NCBI RefSeq assembly: GCF_963677315.1
Contig: NZ_OY781939.1
Coordinates: 434,001 to 498,000 of the forward strand
Source: an uncultured Sphaerochaeta sp.
GTDB taxonomy: Bacteria; Spirochaetota; Spirochaetia; Sphaerochaetales; Sphaerochaetaceae
DNA: 64,000 nucleotides
Reading direction: 5' to 3'
Part shown: one piece after another, positions 42,189 to 50,847 of the stretch
Numbering within the stretch: position 1 is the stretch's first letter
How the letters are laid out: the number at the start of each line of letters is the position of its first letter
The notes under the pieces: generated by a model
Told to the model about the DNA's origin: nothing
Seen by the model: only the letters and a program-made list of their open reading frames with translations
Database searches by the model: none
Program-made: the position numbers and the translations under genes

Positions 42189-43495
42189 TTCTTCTTTCTC
42201 CCCAATTTCTTTCCAGTCTTCATCGTATGAACCAATGGAAGATGTGCAGGGCAGACATAGGAACAACACCCACACTCCTTGCAATCCATCAACGAGGTCT
42301 TCATCGCTTCCTCGTATTCACCATTAGTGATATAACGGTAAAGCTTTGCAGGCATCAGCCCGATTGGGCAGGCAGCCACGCATCGACCACAATTGAGACA
42401 AGCGGTCGAACGATATTTCTTCTGAGCACCGAGGGCAAGAAGACCACTGGACCCCTTGGTCATTGGTGTCTCTGTATCAAAGAAAGAGAACCCCATCATA
42501 GGACCACCACTGACCAGTTTCTCTGGTTCACTGGAAAAGCCTCCACAGAAGGCAAGCAGGTCACTCATCTTCGTCCCTACCGGGGCAAGGATGTTCTTGG
42601 GATTGGCGATACACTCACCGGTAACACTGATAACTCGCTCATAGAGGCTCTTCTTCAAGACAATTGCCTCATAAATTGCATTACAGGTACCAATGTTCGC
42701 CACTACTGCACCTACATCGAGGGGAAGCTTGCCAGAAGGGATCTCGCGGTTTAGTGTTGCCTTGAGCAACTGCTTTTCATCTCCCTGGGGATACTTCATC
42801 TGAAGCCCAACGATTTCGATTGGATACCCCTTCTCCTTGACTATCTTCTGGAGATGAGCAATGCAATCGGGTTTATTCATCTCTATTCCGACAATGACCC
42901 GTTCAGCCTTGACAATCTTGGCAGCAATCATTGCTCCCTCAAGGGCCTGCTCACCTTTCTCGAGCATGATTCGGTAGTCAGCTGTCAGATAGGGTTCACA
43001 CTCAACACCGTTGACTACAAAGCTATCAACTTTCTTGTCCTTGGGGATGGATAGCTTAACATGGGCAGGGAATGTAGCCCCTCCCATACCGACAATCCCC
43101 ATATCCTTGATACTGCTGAGCAACGTGTTGCCATCAAGACTCTGCCAATCGACTTTTTCTTCAGTAACAGAAGGTTGTTCTTCATCAGGCACAATAACAA
43201 ATGCGTCACATTGGACGCTGTTGGCAAGGGTGACCTTGCGTATTTCCTTGATGGTCCCCGATACTGGAGAGTGAACATCGCTACTGATAAAGCCTGAAGC
43301 TTCCCCAATCTTCTCACCTCTAACTACGGTATCCCCTTTCGCCTTCAAGGCTTTTGCAGGGGCACCAAGATGCTGGGATAAAGCAACAATCAATTCTGAA
43401 GGCATGGGTAATCGTTCAATAGCCTCTGAGCGACTGTATACCTTTCTATCGTCTGGATGCACACCACCCTTACTGAACGTAGGTATTCTTTGCAT
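42185..43495 (-). CDS. rnfC: Rnf complex subunit RnfC
   Basis: 436 residues: the NADH-binding-type fold with MGIVGMGGATFPAHVKL and VVNGVECEPYLTADYRIML, an SLBB-like segment, then two 4Fe-4S motifs (CLNCGRCVAACPIGLMP and CKECGCCSYVCPAHLPL). It exchanges electrons with NAD at the cytoplasmic face. AAGGAG is eight bases before the ATG, and a promoter lies about 25 bases upstream. First gene of the long operon. Confidence 0.96.
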   Translation of the reverse strand: MQRIPTFSKGGVHPDDRKVYSRSEAIERLPMPSELIVALSQHLGAPAKALKAKGDTVVRGEKIGEASGFISSDVHSPVSGTIKEIRKVTLANSVQCDAFVIVPDEEQPSVTEEKVDWQSLDGNTLLSSIKDMGIVGMGGATFPAHVKLSIPKDKKVDSFVVNGVECEPYLTADYRIMLEKGEQALEGAMIAAKIVKAERVIVGIEMNKPDCIAHLQKIVKEKGYPIEIVGLQMKYPQGDEKQLLKATLNREIPSGKLPLDVGAVVANIGTCNAIYEAIVLKKSLYERVISVTGECIANPKNILAPVGTKMSDLLAFCGGFSSEPEKLVSGGPMMGFSFFDTETPMTKGSSGLLALGAQKKYRSTACLNCGRCVAACPIGLMPAKLYRYITNGEYEEAMKTSLMDCKECGCCSYVCPAHLPLVHTMKTGKKLGRKKK

Positions 43496-43519
43496 GCATA
43501 ACGCTCCTTATGTAGGTGA

Positions 43520-43548
43520 TTAATAGTACAGAATGCATATTTTAACAA
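43520..43548 (-). promoter_or_regulatory. Promoter of the rnf operon
   Basis: Minus strand: TTGTTA (43543-43548), a 17-base spacer and TATTAA (43520-43525), about 25 bases before the rnfC ATG. It is the only clear promoter for the 14 genes that follow. Confidence 0.65.
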
Positions 43549-43576
43549 ATGCTGTTCTATTGTACAAGAATTTCGG

Positions 43577-43582
43577 TATAAT
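43577..43582 (+). promoter_or_regulatory. -10 box of the P-loop/Asp23-like gene, leaderless
   Basis: A perfect TATAAT seven bases before the ATG at 43590, with only a weak -35. The message would begin at or one base before that ATG. The upstream ATG at 43581 lies inside the -10 box and could not be transcribed from it. Confidence 0.5.
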
Positions 43583-43589
43583 GAAAACC

Positions 43590-44453
43590 ATGAATCGAGT
43601 ATTTAAATATGCGTTTTGGAAATTAAAGGGCATAAAAGTGTATGCTTTGGTCGGTAAGAGTGGAACGGGAAAAAGCTTCCGTTCAAAGCTGATAGCCCAG
43701 AAATTTCGTATAGATCTGATCATTGACGACGGTCTCCTCATCGGTGGAGATCGCATCATCGCAGGCAAATCAGCCAAACGGGAGGAGAACATGCTCTCTG
43801 CCGTAAGGACCGCTGTCTTCGATGATGCCGAACATCAGAAAGAAGTAAAACAGGCACTCAACAAGCAGAAATATCATAGGATCCTGATCATTGGGACCAG
43901 CGAGAAAATGATTTATAAGATTGCCGCCAGGCTTAATCTTCCCCAACCTGAAAAACTCATGCGCATCGAGGATATCGCAACCAAGGAGCAGATAGATACT
44001 GCCATGCGTATCCGTTACAGCGAAGGGAAGCATGTAATCCCTGTTCCCTCAATTGAGATAACCCGTAACTACCCACAGATCGCATACGATTCCATGCGAG
44101 TATTCTTCAAGCATGGGAGACAAGCCCCCTTCCAGCGCAGGAATGTCAGCTTCGAGAAAACCATCGTACGCCCTGAGTTCAGCAAATATGGCAAGACTAC
44201 TGTCAGTGAAGCCGCACTTACCCAAATGGTTGCCCACTGTCTTGACGAGTTCGACAGTCAGATAAAAGTAAAACGGGTACAGGTACAAGTGAAGGCAGAG
44301 GGGTATGCACTCACGGTAAAGTTACGCGTGCCAATGCAACACCAGATAGCAACCACCCTGGGGGAACTCCAGGAATACATAGCGGACAGCCTTGAGAAGT
44401 ATGGAGGCATCTTTGTCTCCAGCGTAAATATTGAGATAGAAGAGTGGGGTTAG
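43590..44453 (+). CDS. P-loop NTPase fused to an Asp23-like domain
   Basis: 287 residues. A Walker A (VGKSGTGKS) lies near residue 20, followed by a short nucleotide-binding fold (IIDDGLLIGGDRI, ILIIGTSEKMIYKIA). The C-terminal 90 residues have the alternating pattern of Asp23/DUF322 envelope stress proteins (VKRVQVQVKAEGYALTVKLRV, LQEYIADSLEKYGG). The pair is unusual in one chain; the role is unknown, perhaps envelope sensing or regulation. Start chosen at 43590 because the earlier ATG overlaps the -10 box and no Shine-Dalgarno sequence is present. It diverges from rnfC and converges on pcnB with a four-base overlap (TTAG). Confidence 0.72.
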   Translation: MNRVFKYAFWKLKGIKVYALVGKSGTGKSFRSKLIAQKFRIDLIIDDGLLIGGDRIIAGKSAKREENMLSAVRTAVFDDAEHQKEVKQALNKQKYHRILIIGTSEKMIYKIAARLNLPQPEKLMRIEDIATKEQIDTAMRIRYSEGKHVIPVPSIEITRNYPQIAYDSMRVFFKHGRQAPFQRRNVSFEKTIVRPEFSKYGKTTVSEAALTQMVAHCLDEFDSQIKVKRVQVQVKAEGYALTVKLRVPMQHQIATTLGELQEYIADSLEKYGGIFVSSVNIEIEEWG

Positions 44454-45712
44454 AGATCGTGTGCCTCTGCACTGTTTCTCGGCTGCTCACTGGAAGTTCC
44501 TCCACCCTTTTGGGCGGGGGTTCCTTTTTTTGGACCCCTTCGGTTGTTCCTTCTTCGCGTACCAGCCTGCACTTCCCCGGGTCCTTCCGTTCTTCCCTTT
44601 CTCTTTGGATTGGGCTTCCTGCGCTGCGGAACACGGTTTGCCGGCCTACGCATCCTCACACAGTTTCTCGGTGTCTTGAATCCACGCTCAGTCAACAGGC
44701 GCTCACTGGCCAACTCAATATCATAGTTGGAAGGAGTCATTGGACTGATTAAAACCTTGATCTGGCGGAACGTTTCCTTGAATCGTTCATCAGGACTCAT
44801 GTGGTCATCAGCAAAGATAACCAATGGATCGACCAGCGCCTTGATCATATCAGCTAGCTCAATTTCATCGCTCTTGCCACGCTTGGCAAGCATAACCTTC
44901 TCATCCAGTTCCTCCAGACTCTTCTGTACCTGGGGAAAATTGCAATAGATGGAGAAAGCAGGAAGCATAAAAACAAGCAACTTGTATTTGTTCAACTCAT
45001 TGAAAATCTTGACACTATGACCGCTTGCAAGGATCTTGTTCACCTCTTCAGTTAGACGGCTTGTGGACACCCTTGAGAGCTCTCCCGAGTGTTTGCGGAT
45101 GGCCACGCGGATACTCCAGCGAAGGGTAAACCCTGTGGTGGAGGCATATTTGATGGCCCTGATCATACGAACGGGATCCTCATTGAATGTCTCATCCAAG
45201 GGAATGACAGAGCTGATGCGCTTTTTCTTGAAGTCTTCCATGGCATTGTTGAAATCGAGCAACTGGCCATTGGTTGGATCGTAGTAGAGGCTATTGACTG
45301 AGAAATCACGGCGTTTGGCATCTTGGTCAATGGAGCCAAACACATTGTTGTTTCCCTCCATCGCCTCCTCGCCGCTTCTGAAGGTGGAAACTTCCAGCAC
45401 CTTGTCCTTGAATACCAGATGCACCAATTTGAATCGCTTGCCGATGATCCTTGCATTCCAGAACAAACGCTGGATCTGGCGTGGGGAGGCACTGGTGGCG
45501 AGGTCAAAATCCTTGGGAATATTTCCCAGCAACAGGTCTCTAACCGCTCCTCCAACCAAATAGGCTTCAGCACCGGAGTTTTGCAGTTTTCGGATAGCCC
45601 AAAGGGCATCACGATCGATCAAATGGTTAGGTATCTTGTGTTCAGTCTGGGTGTAAATATTCGCAACAGGCAGCGTTTTCCCATGTTCGTCTTGTTTGTA
45701 TCGTATCAGCAT
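44450..45712 (-). CDS. pcnB: Poly(A) polymerase (PcnB type)
   Basis: Adds A tails to RNA 3' ends, promoting decay. The 420 residues have the class II nucleotidyltransferase core: YLVGGAVRDLLLGNIPKDFDLAT (metal aspartates), IIGKRFKLVHLVF (the PAP-specific signature), and KRRDFSVNSLYYDP. The C-terminal 60 residues are very basic (RRKPNPKRKGR, TRRRNNRRGPKKG), as in RNA-binding tails of PcnB. It is distinguished from a CCA-adding enzyme by the RRF-type motif and basic tail, but since the tRNAs here lack CCA a related gene should exist elsewhere. The ATG at 45712 follows a GAGAG site, and TATACT lies 14 bases upstream, giving a very short leader. Confidence 0.88.
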   Translation of the reverse strand: MLIRYKQDEHGKTLPVANIYTQTEHKIPNHLIDRDALWAIRKLQNSGAEAYLVGGAVRDLLLGNIPKDFDLATSASPRQIQRLFWNARIIGKRFKLVHLVFKDKVLEVSTFRSGEEAMEGNNNVFGSIDQDAKRRDFSVNSLYYDPTNGQLLDFNNAMEDFKKKRISSVIPLDETFNEDPVRMIRAIKYASTTGFTLRWSIRVAIRKHSGELSRVSTSRLTEEVNKILASGHSVKIFNELNKYKLLVFMLPAFSIYCNFPQVQKSLEELDEKVMLAKRGKSDEIELADMIKALVDPLVIFADDHMSPDERFKETFRQIKVLISPMTPSNYDIELASERLLTERGFKTPRNCVRMRRPANRVPQRRKPNPKRKGRTEGPGEVQAGTRRRNNRRGPKKGTPAQKGGGTSSEQPRNSAEAHDL

Positions 45713-45828
45713 ATCGCTCTCATAGAAGTATAGGGTGTTAAAAGAACCGCATATTGCAGTGCACAAGCGATTCGTTATACACTCTTTGTACACCATCCAC
45801 ATCAAAAACACAACAGGAGTATGAATCA

Positions 45829-47169
45829 ATGAGCAAGGAACCGAAGGCAAGAAGCATTATAGAACCTAGGGTTCTCAAGGGTTTTAGAGACTTTTTGCCC
45901 TCCATGGAAATCCCAAAGAAAGCAATCACCAACAACCTTGAGAAACACTTTAGGTCCTATGGATTTGTTCCCATTGACACTCCGGTACTTGAATACACTG
46001 AAGTCCTTCTTGGCAAGGGTGGAGGAGAGACAGACAAGCAAATCTTCCATTTCAAGGACAACGGTGAAAGAGATGTTGCCCTTCGCTTCGATCTGACCGT
46101 TCCCTTCGCTCGCTTTCTCGCACAGCACCAGAGTGAACTCTCCCTCCCCTTCAAACGTTTCCATATAGATAAGGTATGGCGGGGAGAAAATCCCCAGAAA
46201 GGTCGCTACCGTGAATTCACGCAGTGTGACTTCGATATCGTGGGTGTGGACAACGCAGAGGCGGATTTTGAAATCCTTTCCATGATGGATAGTTCATTCT
46301 CAGTCATGGGTGTTGAGAATTACCAGTTCTGTATCGCACACCGGGGTTTGTTCAACGCCTTCCTTTCTCATCATGGATTACTTGAACTGAGCGTTGAGAT
46401 TCTCAGGACGGTAGATAAACTCAGGAAGATAGGAAAAGAGGAAGTACTGAAGCTCTTGAGAGAACTCACAGGAGACGTACAGAAGGCCAATGCGATTCTT
46501 GAATACATCAGCAAAGAGGACGAGAGTGAACCCTTTCTCACCACCTTGGATAGGCTTGCTGCCCTCTCTGGTGGAGAGAACCCACACAGTGAGAGAATGA
46601 GAACCATCTATTCATACCTCTGTGAGGCTGGGATTGAGAAACACTTCACCTTTGACCCCTCGATCACACGTGGACTCGACTACTACACTGGTATCGTGTA
46701 TGAAACGTTCCTTACCGAACTCCCCCATTTCGGTTCTGTTTGCAGTGGTGGTCGATACAATGATCTTGCAAGCCTCTATACCAAGGAAGAACTCCCTGGA
46801 GTGGGAAGTTCCATTGGCTTGGATCGCCTGTTAGCCGCACTTGAAGAGTTGTCAAGCCCGCTGGTAGCATCTGCCAGCTCAGCTGATGTGGCAATTTTCA
46901 ACACTGATGGTAGGCATTTTCCCCATTATGACCGAATCGCACGAGCAATGCGTAAGGATGGGTTGAGGGTGGCCGTCTATTTGCTCAACAAGAAACAAGG
47001 AGCCCAATACAAGTGGGCTGAAACAAACGCAATACCGTTCGCTATCCTTCTTTCAGATGAGGATGTACAATCATCCACCCTTACATTGAAGAATCTAAAG
47101 AACAGGGATATGCACAAAGCTCTCTCAATTGAGGCGGCTATTGCACTTATAAGAAAGGAATTACTTTGA
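45829..47169 (+). CDS. hisS: Histidyl-tRNA synthetase
   Basis: 446 residues, class II. Motif 1 region starts with VLKGFRDFLPSMEI; the middle has RFDLTVPFARFLAQH and motif 2 VWRGENPQKGRYREFTQCDF; the histidine-specific motif is ITRGLDYYTGIVYE; motif 3 is GVGSSIGLDRLLAAL. The C-terminal anticodon-binding domain follows (about 345-446). AGGAG precedes the ATG at 45829 by nine bases; the longer frame upstream is not conserved. The helicase gene follows with a TTGA overlap. Confidence 0.96.
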   Translation: MSKEPKARSIIEPRVLKGFRDFLPSMEIPKKAITNNLEKHFRSYGFVPIDTPVLEYTEVLLGKGGGETDKQIFHFKDNGERDVALRFDLTVPFARFLAQHQSELSLPFKRFHIDKVWRGENPQKGRYREFTQCDFDIVGVDNAEADFEILSMMDSSFSVMGVENYQFCIAHRGLFNAFLSHHGLLELSVEILRTVDKLRKIGKEEVLKLLRELTGDVQKANAILEYISKEDESEPFLTTLDRLAALSGGENPHSERMRTIYSYLCEAGIEKHFTFDPSITRGLDYYTGIVYETFLTELPHFGSVCSGGRYNDLASLYTKEELPGVGSSIGLDRLLAALEELSSPLVASASSADVAIFNTDGRHFPHYDRIARAMRKDGLRVAVYLLNKKQGAQYKWAETNAIPFAILLSDEDVQSSTLTLKNLKNRDMHKALSIEAAIALIRKELL

Positions 47170-49685
47170 AAGACATGAAACATTTGCCGGTCTATATGCA
47201 CCGGCAGGAGATTCTTGATGGCCTTGAGGAAAATCAGGTCATCATCGTCGAAAGCCCAACGGGAAGTGGAAAAACCACTCAGATCCCCCTCATTCTCCAT
47301 GAAGCTGGCTATGCAGACGCCCTGCAGGTCGGCATTACCCAACCAAGGCGAATCGCTACACTCAGTGTCAGTGAGTTTATCAAGAAACAGGTAGCCCGCG
47401 ATGATGAATTTGTGGGCTACAAGATGCGCTTTGAGGACACCACCAGCGGCGGGACCCGAATCAAGGTCATGACTGACGGTATTCTCCTGATGGAACTCAA
47501 GGCCGACCCACTGCTTCGTTCCTATTCTGTCATACTTGTCGATGAAGCACATGAGCGTTCGCTCAATATCGATTTCATCCTGGGGCTTCTTAAGCATGTC
47601 ATGAAGGAGCGCCCGGAGTTCAAGGTTATCATTTCAAGCGCAACCATCAATACCAAGGTGTTCAGTGATTTTTTTGATAAAGCTCCCATCATCAGCATTG
47701 ATGCACGAGTCTATCCTGTGAAGGTTATCTATAAGCCGCTACAACGAGAATCACTTGAGTATCAGGTGGAAGCAATCACCCAGATTGTAACTACCGAGGC
47801 CAAGAAAAAAAGTGGCGACATCCTGGTCTTCATGAGCGGGGAGTTTGACATCACGAACTGTGTGAATGCACTGTATATGGCTGATACCGACAAACGACTG
47901 GAAATCTATCCGTTGTACGGTAGGCTCAGCAAGGAAGAGCAGGAATCGGTCTTCAACGATACCTCCCCTGGAAAAACCAAGGTGGTTGTTGCCACGAATA
48001 TTGCTGAGACATCAGTCACCATCGATGGTATTACCACCGTTATTGACTGCGGAATAGCCAAGATAAACTTCTACAACCAGAAGGATTTCACCTCTTCCCT
48101 TGTTCCTCTTCCCACCAGCCGATCAAGTTGTGAACAGAGAAAGGGGCGCGCTGGACGCACCAGCCCTGGTGTGTGCTATCGTCTCTACGGTGAAGATGAC
48201 TACAAGAGCAGGTTTACCTATGGTACCGAAGAGATACTCAGGACTGACCTGAGTGAGGTTGTCCTTCGTATGAGTGACCTGGGAATTTCCGACTATGAGC
48301 ATTTTCCCTTCATCACCAGGCCTAAGCATAGTGCCATCGCCAGCGCAGAGGATACACTCAGATTCATCGGGGCAATTGATGAGAAGCGTCAGCTGACCAC
48401 TGTCGGCAGCCTGATGTGCCGTTTTCCCCTGCTCCCTCGTCACTCCCGAGTCATTGTTGAAGCGATGATGAATCATCCAGACGTCCTGGAGGAGGTCTTG
48501 ATCGCAGTGAGTTTCCTCTCTACCAAGACTCCATTCCTCCTTCCCCCAGGGGAAGAGGACCTCAGCCGAGCTGCACACCGCAGGTTCAACAATACGGAGT
48601 ACGGGGATTTTGCTTCCTACCTGAATATCTACCATCAGTATACGGCCAACCCCGGCAAGGATGCCAAGCAACGCTTCTGCAAGAAGAATTATCTCGATTT
48701 CCAAGGCATGCAGGAGATAGTCCATGTAAATGAGCAACTCGGTGAAATCTGCGGAGACGTGGGATTCCCCCTTGCCAGTGGAGGAACGGTGAGAGAGTAT
48801 CTTTGCTGCATCGCCAGTGGATTGATGCAGTATGTGTGTATCAAGGCGCGGGGAAACATGTACAAGAGTCTTACCGCAGACCAGGTGTTCATACACCCTG
48901 GAAGTGCCTATTTCAAGAGTCTTCCCCAGTTCATCATAGCCGGTGAGATTGTCCAGACCAGCAGGCTGTATGCCCGCAGTGTCAGTCCTCTGGACAAGGC
49001 ATGGTTGGACGACATCTCCCCTGAGCTCTACCCCAAGCTTACCGCATTGGTGCAGAAGGAACGCCCTTCAGGCAAACTACAGAAGCAGGAGGTACGGGAG
49101 AAAGCCATCAAGGAACGAGAGGAGAAGGGAAAAACCACCATCACGGTGTACAAGAGAACCTATCCTACGCTGGTACTTGGAGGAAAGAAGAAGAAAGAGA
49201 AGCTGGTTGCCCTTATCCCGCTTGAAGATTTGAACTACCTCAATCAGATGAACGAGAAGGCCCCCAAGAGACCGAAGAACTTCCCGGTAGCCATTCTCTA
49301 CAGGGGATTCTATATACATTATGGAGATAAGTTCTTCTCAGCACTAGAATTGCAAGGAAAAGTAAATCCTGGTAAGGGTATTCTAGATAATCCACCATCA
49401 GGAATTTACACCATAGAGGATGCGGGCACCCTCATCGACAACCTGCATTGGTTGCTCGCATTGACCAAGAGCAAGAAACAACGAAAACACTTGTACTTTG
49501 TGGCATTGGAAGAGAGTGGAAACGGCAACTATCGTTTCACTGCCGATGATGATTGCTTCGATGCCTTGGACACCTCGCTTTACACCCTTCTCACCCTCGC
49601 TGACTCCTTGGAGGCGGCACAGATGAAGAAGCAGGCAAAAGAGGTGACCAAGATCTATGGCAATCTGTTGAAATTAGTGGAATAG
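47166..49685 (+). CDS. hrpA: DEAH-box RNA helicase, HrpA type
   Basis: 839 residues. All DEAH motifs are present: SPTGSGKTTQIPL, TQPRRIAT, DEAHERSLNIDF, SSATINTK, VVATNIAETSVTIDG and QRKGRAGRTSPG. After the two RecA domains come winged-helix/HA2 and OB-fold-like parts. It is shorter than enterobacterial HrpA (about 1300), close to spirochaetal HrpA, which in Borrelia affects gene expression. The last 200 residues (AILYRGFYIHYGDKFFSAL...) are an extension I do not recognise. The start is a TTG overlapping the hisS stop (TTGA) with AAGGA six bases before; an in-frame ATG nine bases later is too far from that site. Confidence 0.9.
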   Translation: MKDMKHLPVYMHRQEILDGLEENQVIIVESPTGSGKTTQIPLILHEAGYADALQVGITQPRRIATLSVSEFIKKQVARDDEFVGYKMRFEDTTSGGTRIKVMTDGILLMELKADPLLRSYSVILVDEAHERSLNIDFILGLLKHVMKERPEFKVIISSATINTKVFSDFFDKAPIISIDARVYPVKVIYKPLQRESLEYQVEAITQIVTTEAKKKSGDILVFMSGEFDITNCVNALYMADTDKRLEIYPLYGRLSKEEQESVFNDTSPGKTKVVVATNIAETSVTIDGITTVIDCGIAKINFYNQKDFTSSLVPLPTSRSSCEQRKGRAGRTSPGVCYRLYGEDDYKSRFTYGTEEILRTDLSEVVLRMSDLGISDYEHFPFITRPKHSAIASAEDTLRFIGAIDEKRQLTTVGSLMCRFPLLPRHSRVIVEAMMNHPDVLEEVLIAVSFLSTKTPFLLPPGEEDLSRAAHRRFNNTEYGDFASYLNIYHQYTANPGKDAKQRFCKKNYLDFQGMQEIVHVNEQLGEICGDVGFPLASGGTVREYLCCIASGLMQYVCIKARGNMYKSLTADQVFIHPGSAYFKSLPQFIIAGEIVQTSRLYARSVSPLDKAWLDDISPELYPKLTALVQKERPSGKLQKQEVREKAIKEREEKGKTTITVYKRTYPTLVLGGKKKKEKLVALIPLEDLNYLNQMNEKAPKRPKNFPVAILYRGFYIHYGDKFFSALELQGKVNPGKGILDNPPSGIYTIEDAGTLIDNLHWLLALTKSKKQRKHLYFVALEESGNGNYRFTADDDCFDALDTSLYTLLTLADSLEAAQMKKQAKEVTKIYGNLLKLVE

Positions 49686-49689
49686 TTTC

Positions 49690-50754
49690 CTAGAAAATCG
49701 GCTTGGCTATAACCAAATGCTGAATAAGTTGAAGATCAAGCGGACTGAGGATGGTCGAACCCTGTTTTTCCAACAGGACAAATTGCACCTTCCCGTCCGC
49801 TTTCTTCTTGTCCTTGAGCAGGTGGTCACGGTATTCAATCCAGTCACCACGGCCAATTCGGTACTCAATGTCATACCCAAAACTCTTGAAGAGTTTCGTT
49901 GCTCCACTTGCATAGGCCTTGTCGGTAACACCAAGGGCAACGCCAGCCTCCAGTGCTCGACAGGTACCCCACGCAACACAGGCACCATGACCCCACATCA
50001 GATAGTGGGAGGAGGACTCAAGGGCATGCCCAAACGTATGACCCAGGTTCAGGCTCTGCCGGATACCCATGGTCTCTGTTGGATCCTGTTCAATGTACCA
50101 CTGCTTTACCTTGAGCGAGAGTTCCACCAAGGCAGCCAATGTTTTTGGGTCCCTACTGAGAATCTCGTTCTTGTGAACCAGCAGAAATTTGTAGAGTTCC
50201 TCATCCTGGCTGAGTAAAGCATGCTTGACCACCTCGGCCAGTCCATTGAGAAACTCCTTGTCGTTGAGGGTTCTCAGGGTATCGATGGATATGAGCACTT
50301 CACTGGCTGGATAGAACGAACCGACCATGTTCTTCATTCCCTTGAAGTCGATGGCGGTCTTGCCTCCAACCGAAGCATCAACCATGGCAAGCAAGGTAGT
50401 GGGGACCAAGGTAAGCCGGCAACCCCGCATATACACCGATGCAGCAAAGGCGGACATATCACAGACCACACCCCCTCCAAACCCGATAATCCGGCCATCA
50501 CGTGCAAGGCCTTCATCGAGGGCTGCACTGAGAATACGTTCCAGGGAAGAGAAATTCTTTGCACTCTCTCCACTTTCCAGGACAACATGGCTCGGCGGAA
50601 GCTGCTTGAACAGTTTTGCCGTATTTGTATCAAACACCCATAACACCAAGCGTCCATACTCACCAAGATGGGCCGAAAGGTCCTTCAAGTCGTCAGCAAG
50701 CAATACTTCTGTCTGCTTGCCATTATCTAACTGCGTAGTCACCATGCTTTTCAT
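49690..50754 (-). CDS. aroB: 3-dehydroquinate synthase
   Basis: Makes 3-dehydroquinate from DAHP, second step of the shikimate pathway. The 354-residue protein has the NAD- and metal-binding motifs GFGGGVVCDMSAFAAS, LVPTTLLAMVDASVGGKTAID, LNGLAEVVKHALL and NLGHTFGHALES. The ATG at 50754 is preferred: TATAAC ends six bases upstream and no Shine-Dalgarno sequence is present, so a leaderless message is predicted; an upstream frame of 24 codons is not conserved. Converges on the helicase gene with a four-base gap. Confidence 0.94.
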   Translation of the reverse strand: MKSMVTTQLDNGKQTEVLLADDLKDLSAHLGEYGRLVLWVFDTNTAKLFKQLPPSHVVLESGESAKNFSSLERILSAALDEGLARDGRIIGFGGGVVCDMSAFAASVYMRGCRLTLVPTTLLAMVDASVGGKTAIDFKGMKNMVGSFYPASEVLISIDTLRTLNDKEFLNGLAEVVKHALLSQDEELYKFLLVHKNEILSRDPKTLAALVELSLKVKQWYIEQDPTETMGIRQSLNLGHTFGHALESSSHYLMWGHGACVAWGTCRALEAGVALGVTDKAYASGATKLFKSFGYDIEYRIGRGDWIEYRDHLLKDKKKADGKVQFVLLEKQGSTILSPLDLQLIQHLVIAKPIF

Positions 50755-50760
50755 AGTACT

Positions 50761-50790
50761 GTTATACCCCAGAGCAGGGGTCCAAGACAA
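50761..50790 (-). promoter_or_regulatory. Promoter of aroB, predicting a leaderless transcript
   Basis: Minus strand: TTGTCT (50785-50790), an 18-base spacer and TATAAC (50761-50766). Six bases lie between the -10 box and the ATG, so the expected start site is the A of the start codon. Confidence 0.55.
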
Positions 50791-50812
50791 GCGCTCTCTT
50801 GAGCCTACATAC

Positions 50813-50841
50813 TTGCAAAAATCCACCCATTATCCCACAAT
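50813..50841 (+). promoter_or_regulatory. Candidate promoter of the nifS-like gene, leaderless
   Basis: TTGCAA (50813-50818), a 17-base spacer and CACAAT (50836-50841), six bases before the ATG at 50848. The -10 is weaker than in the other cases. No Shine-Dalgarno sequence precedes the gene. Confidence 0.4.
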
Positions 50842-50847
50842 ACCGAT

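Noticed and set aside
48123..48896. 257-codon open frame antisense to the HrpA-type helicase
   Set aside because: The helicase motifs on the other strand are complete; the antisense frame has no recognisable features.
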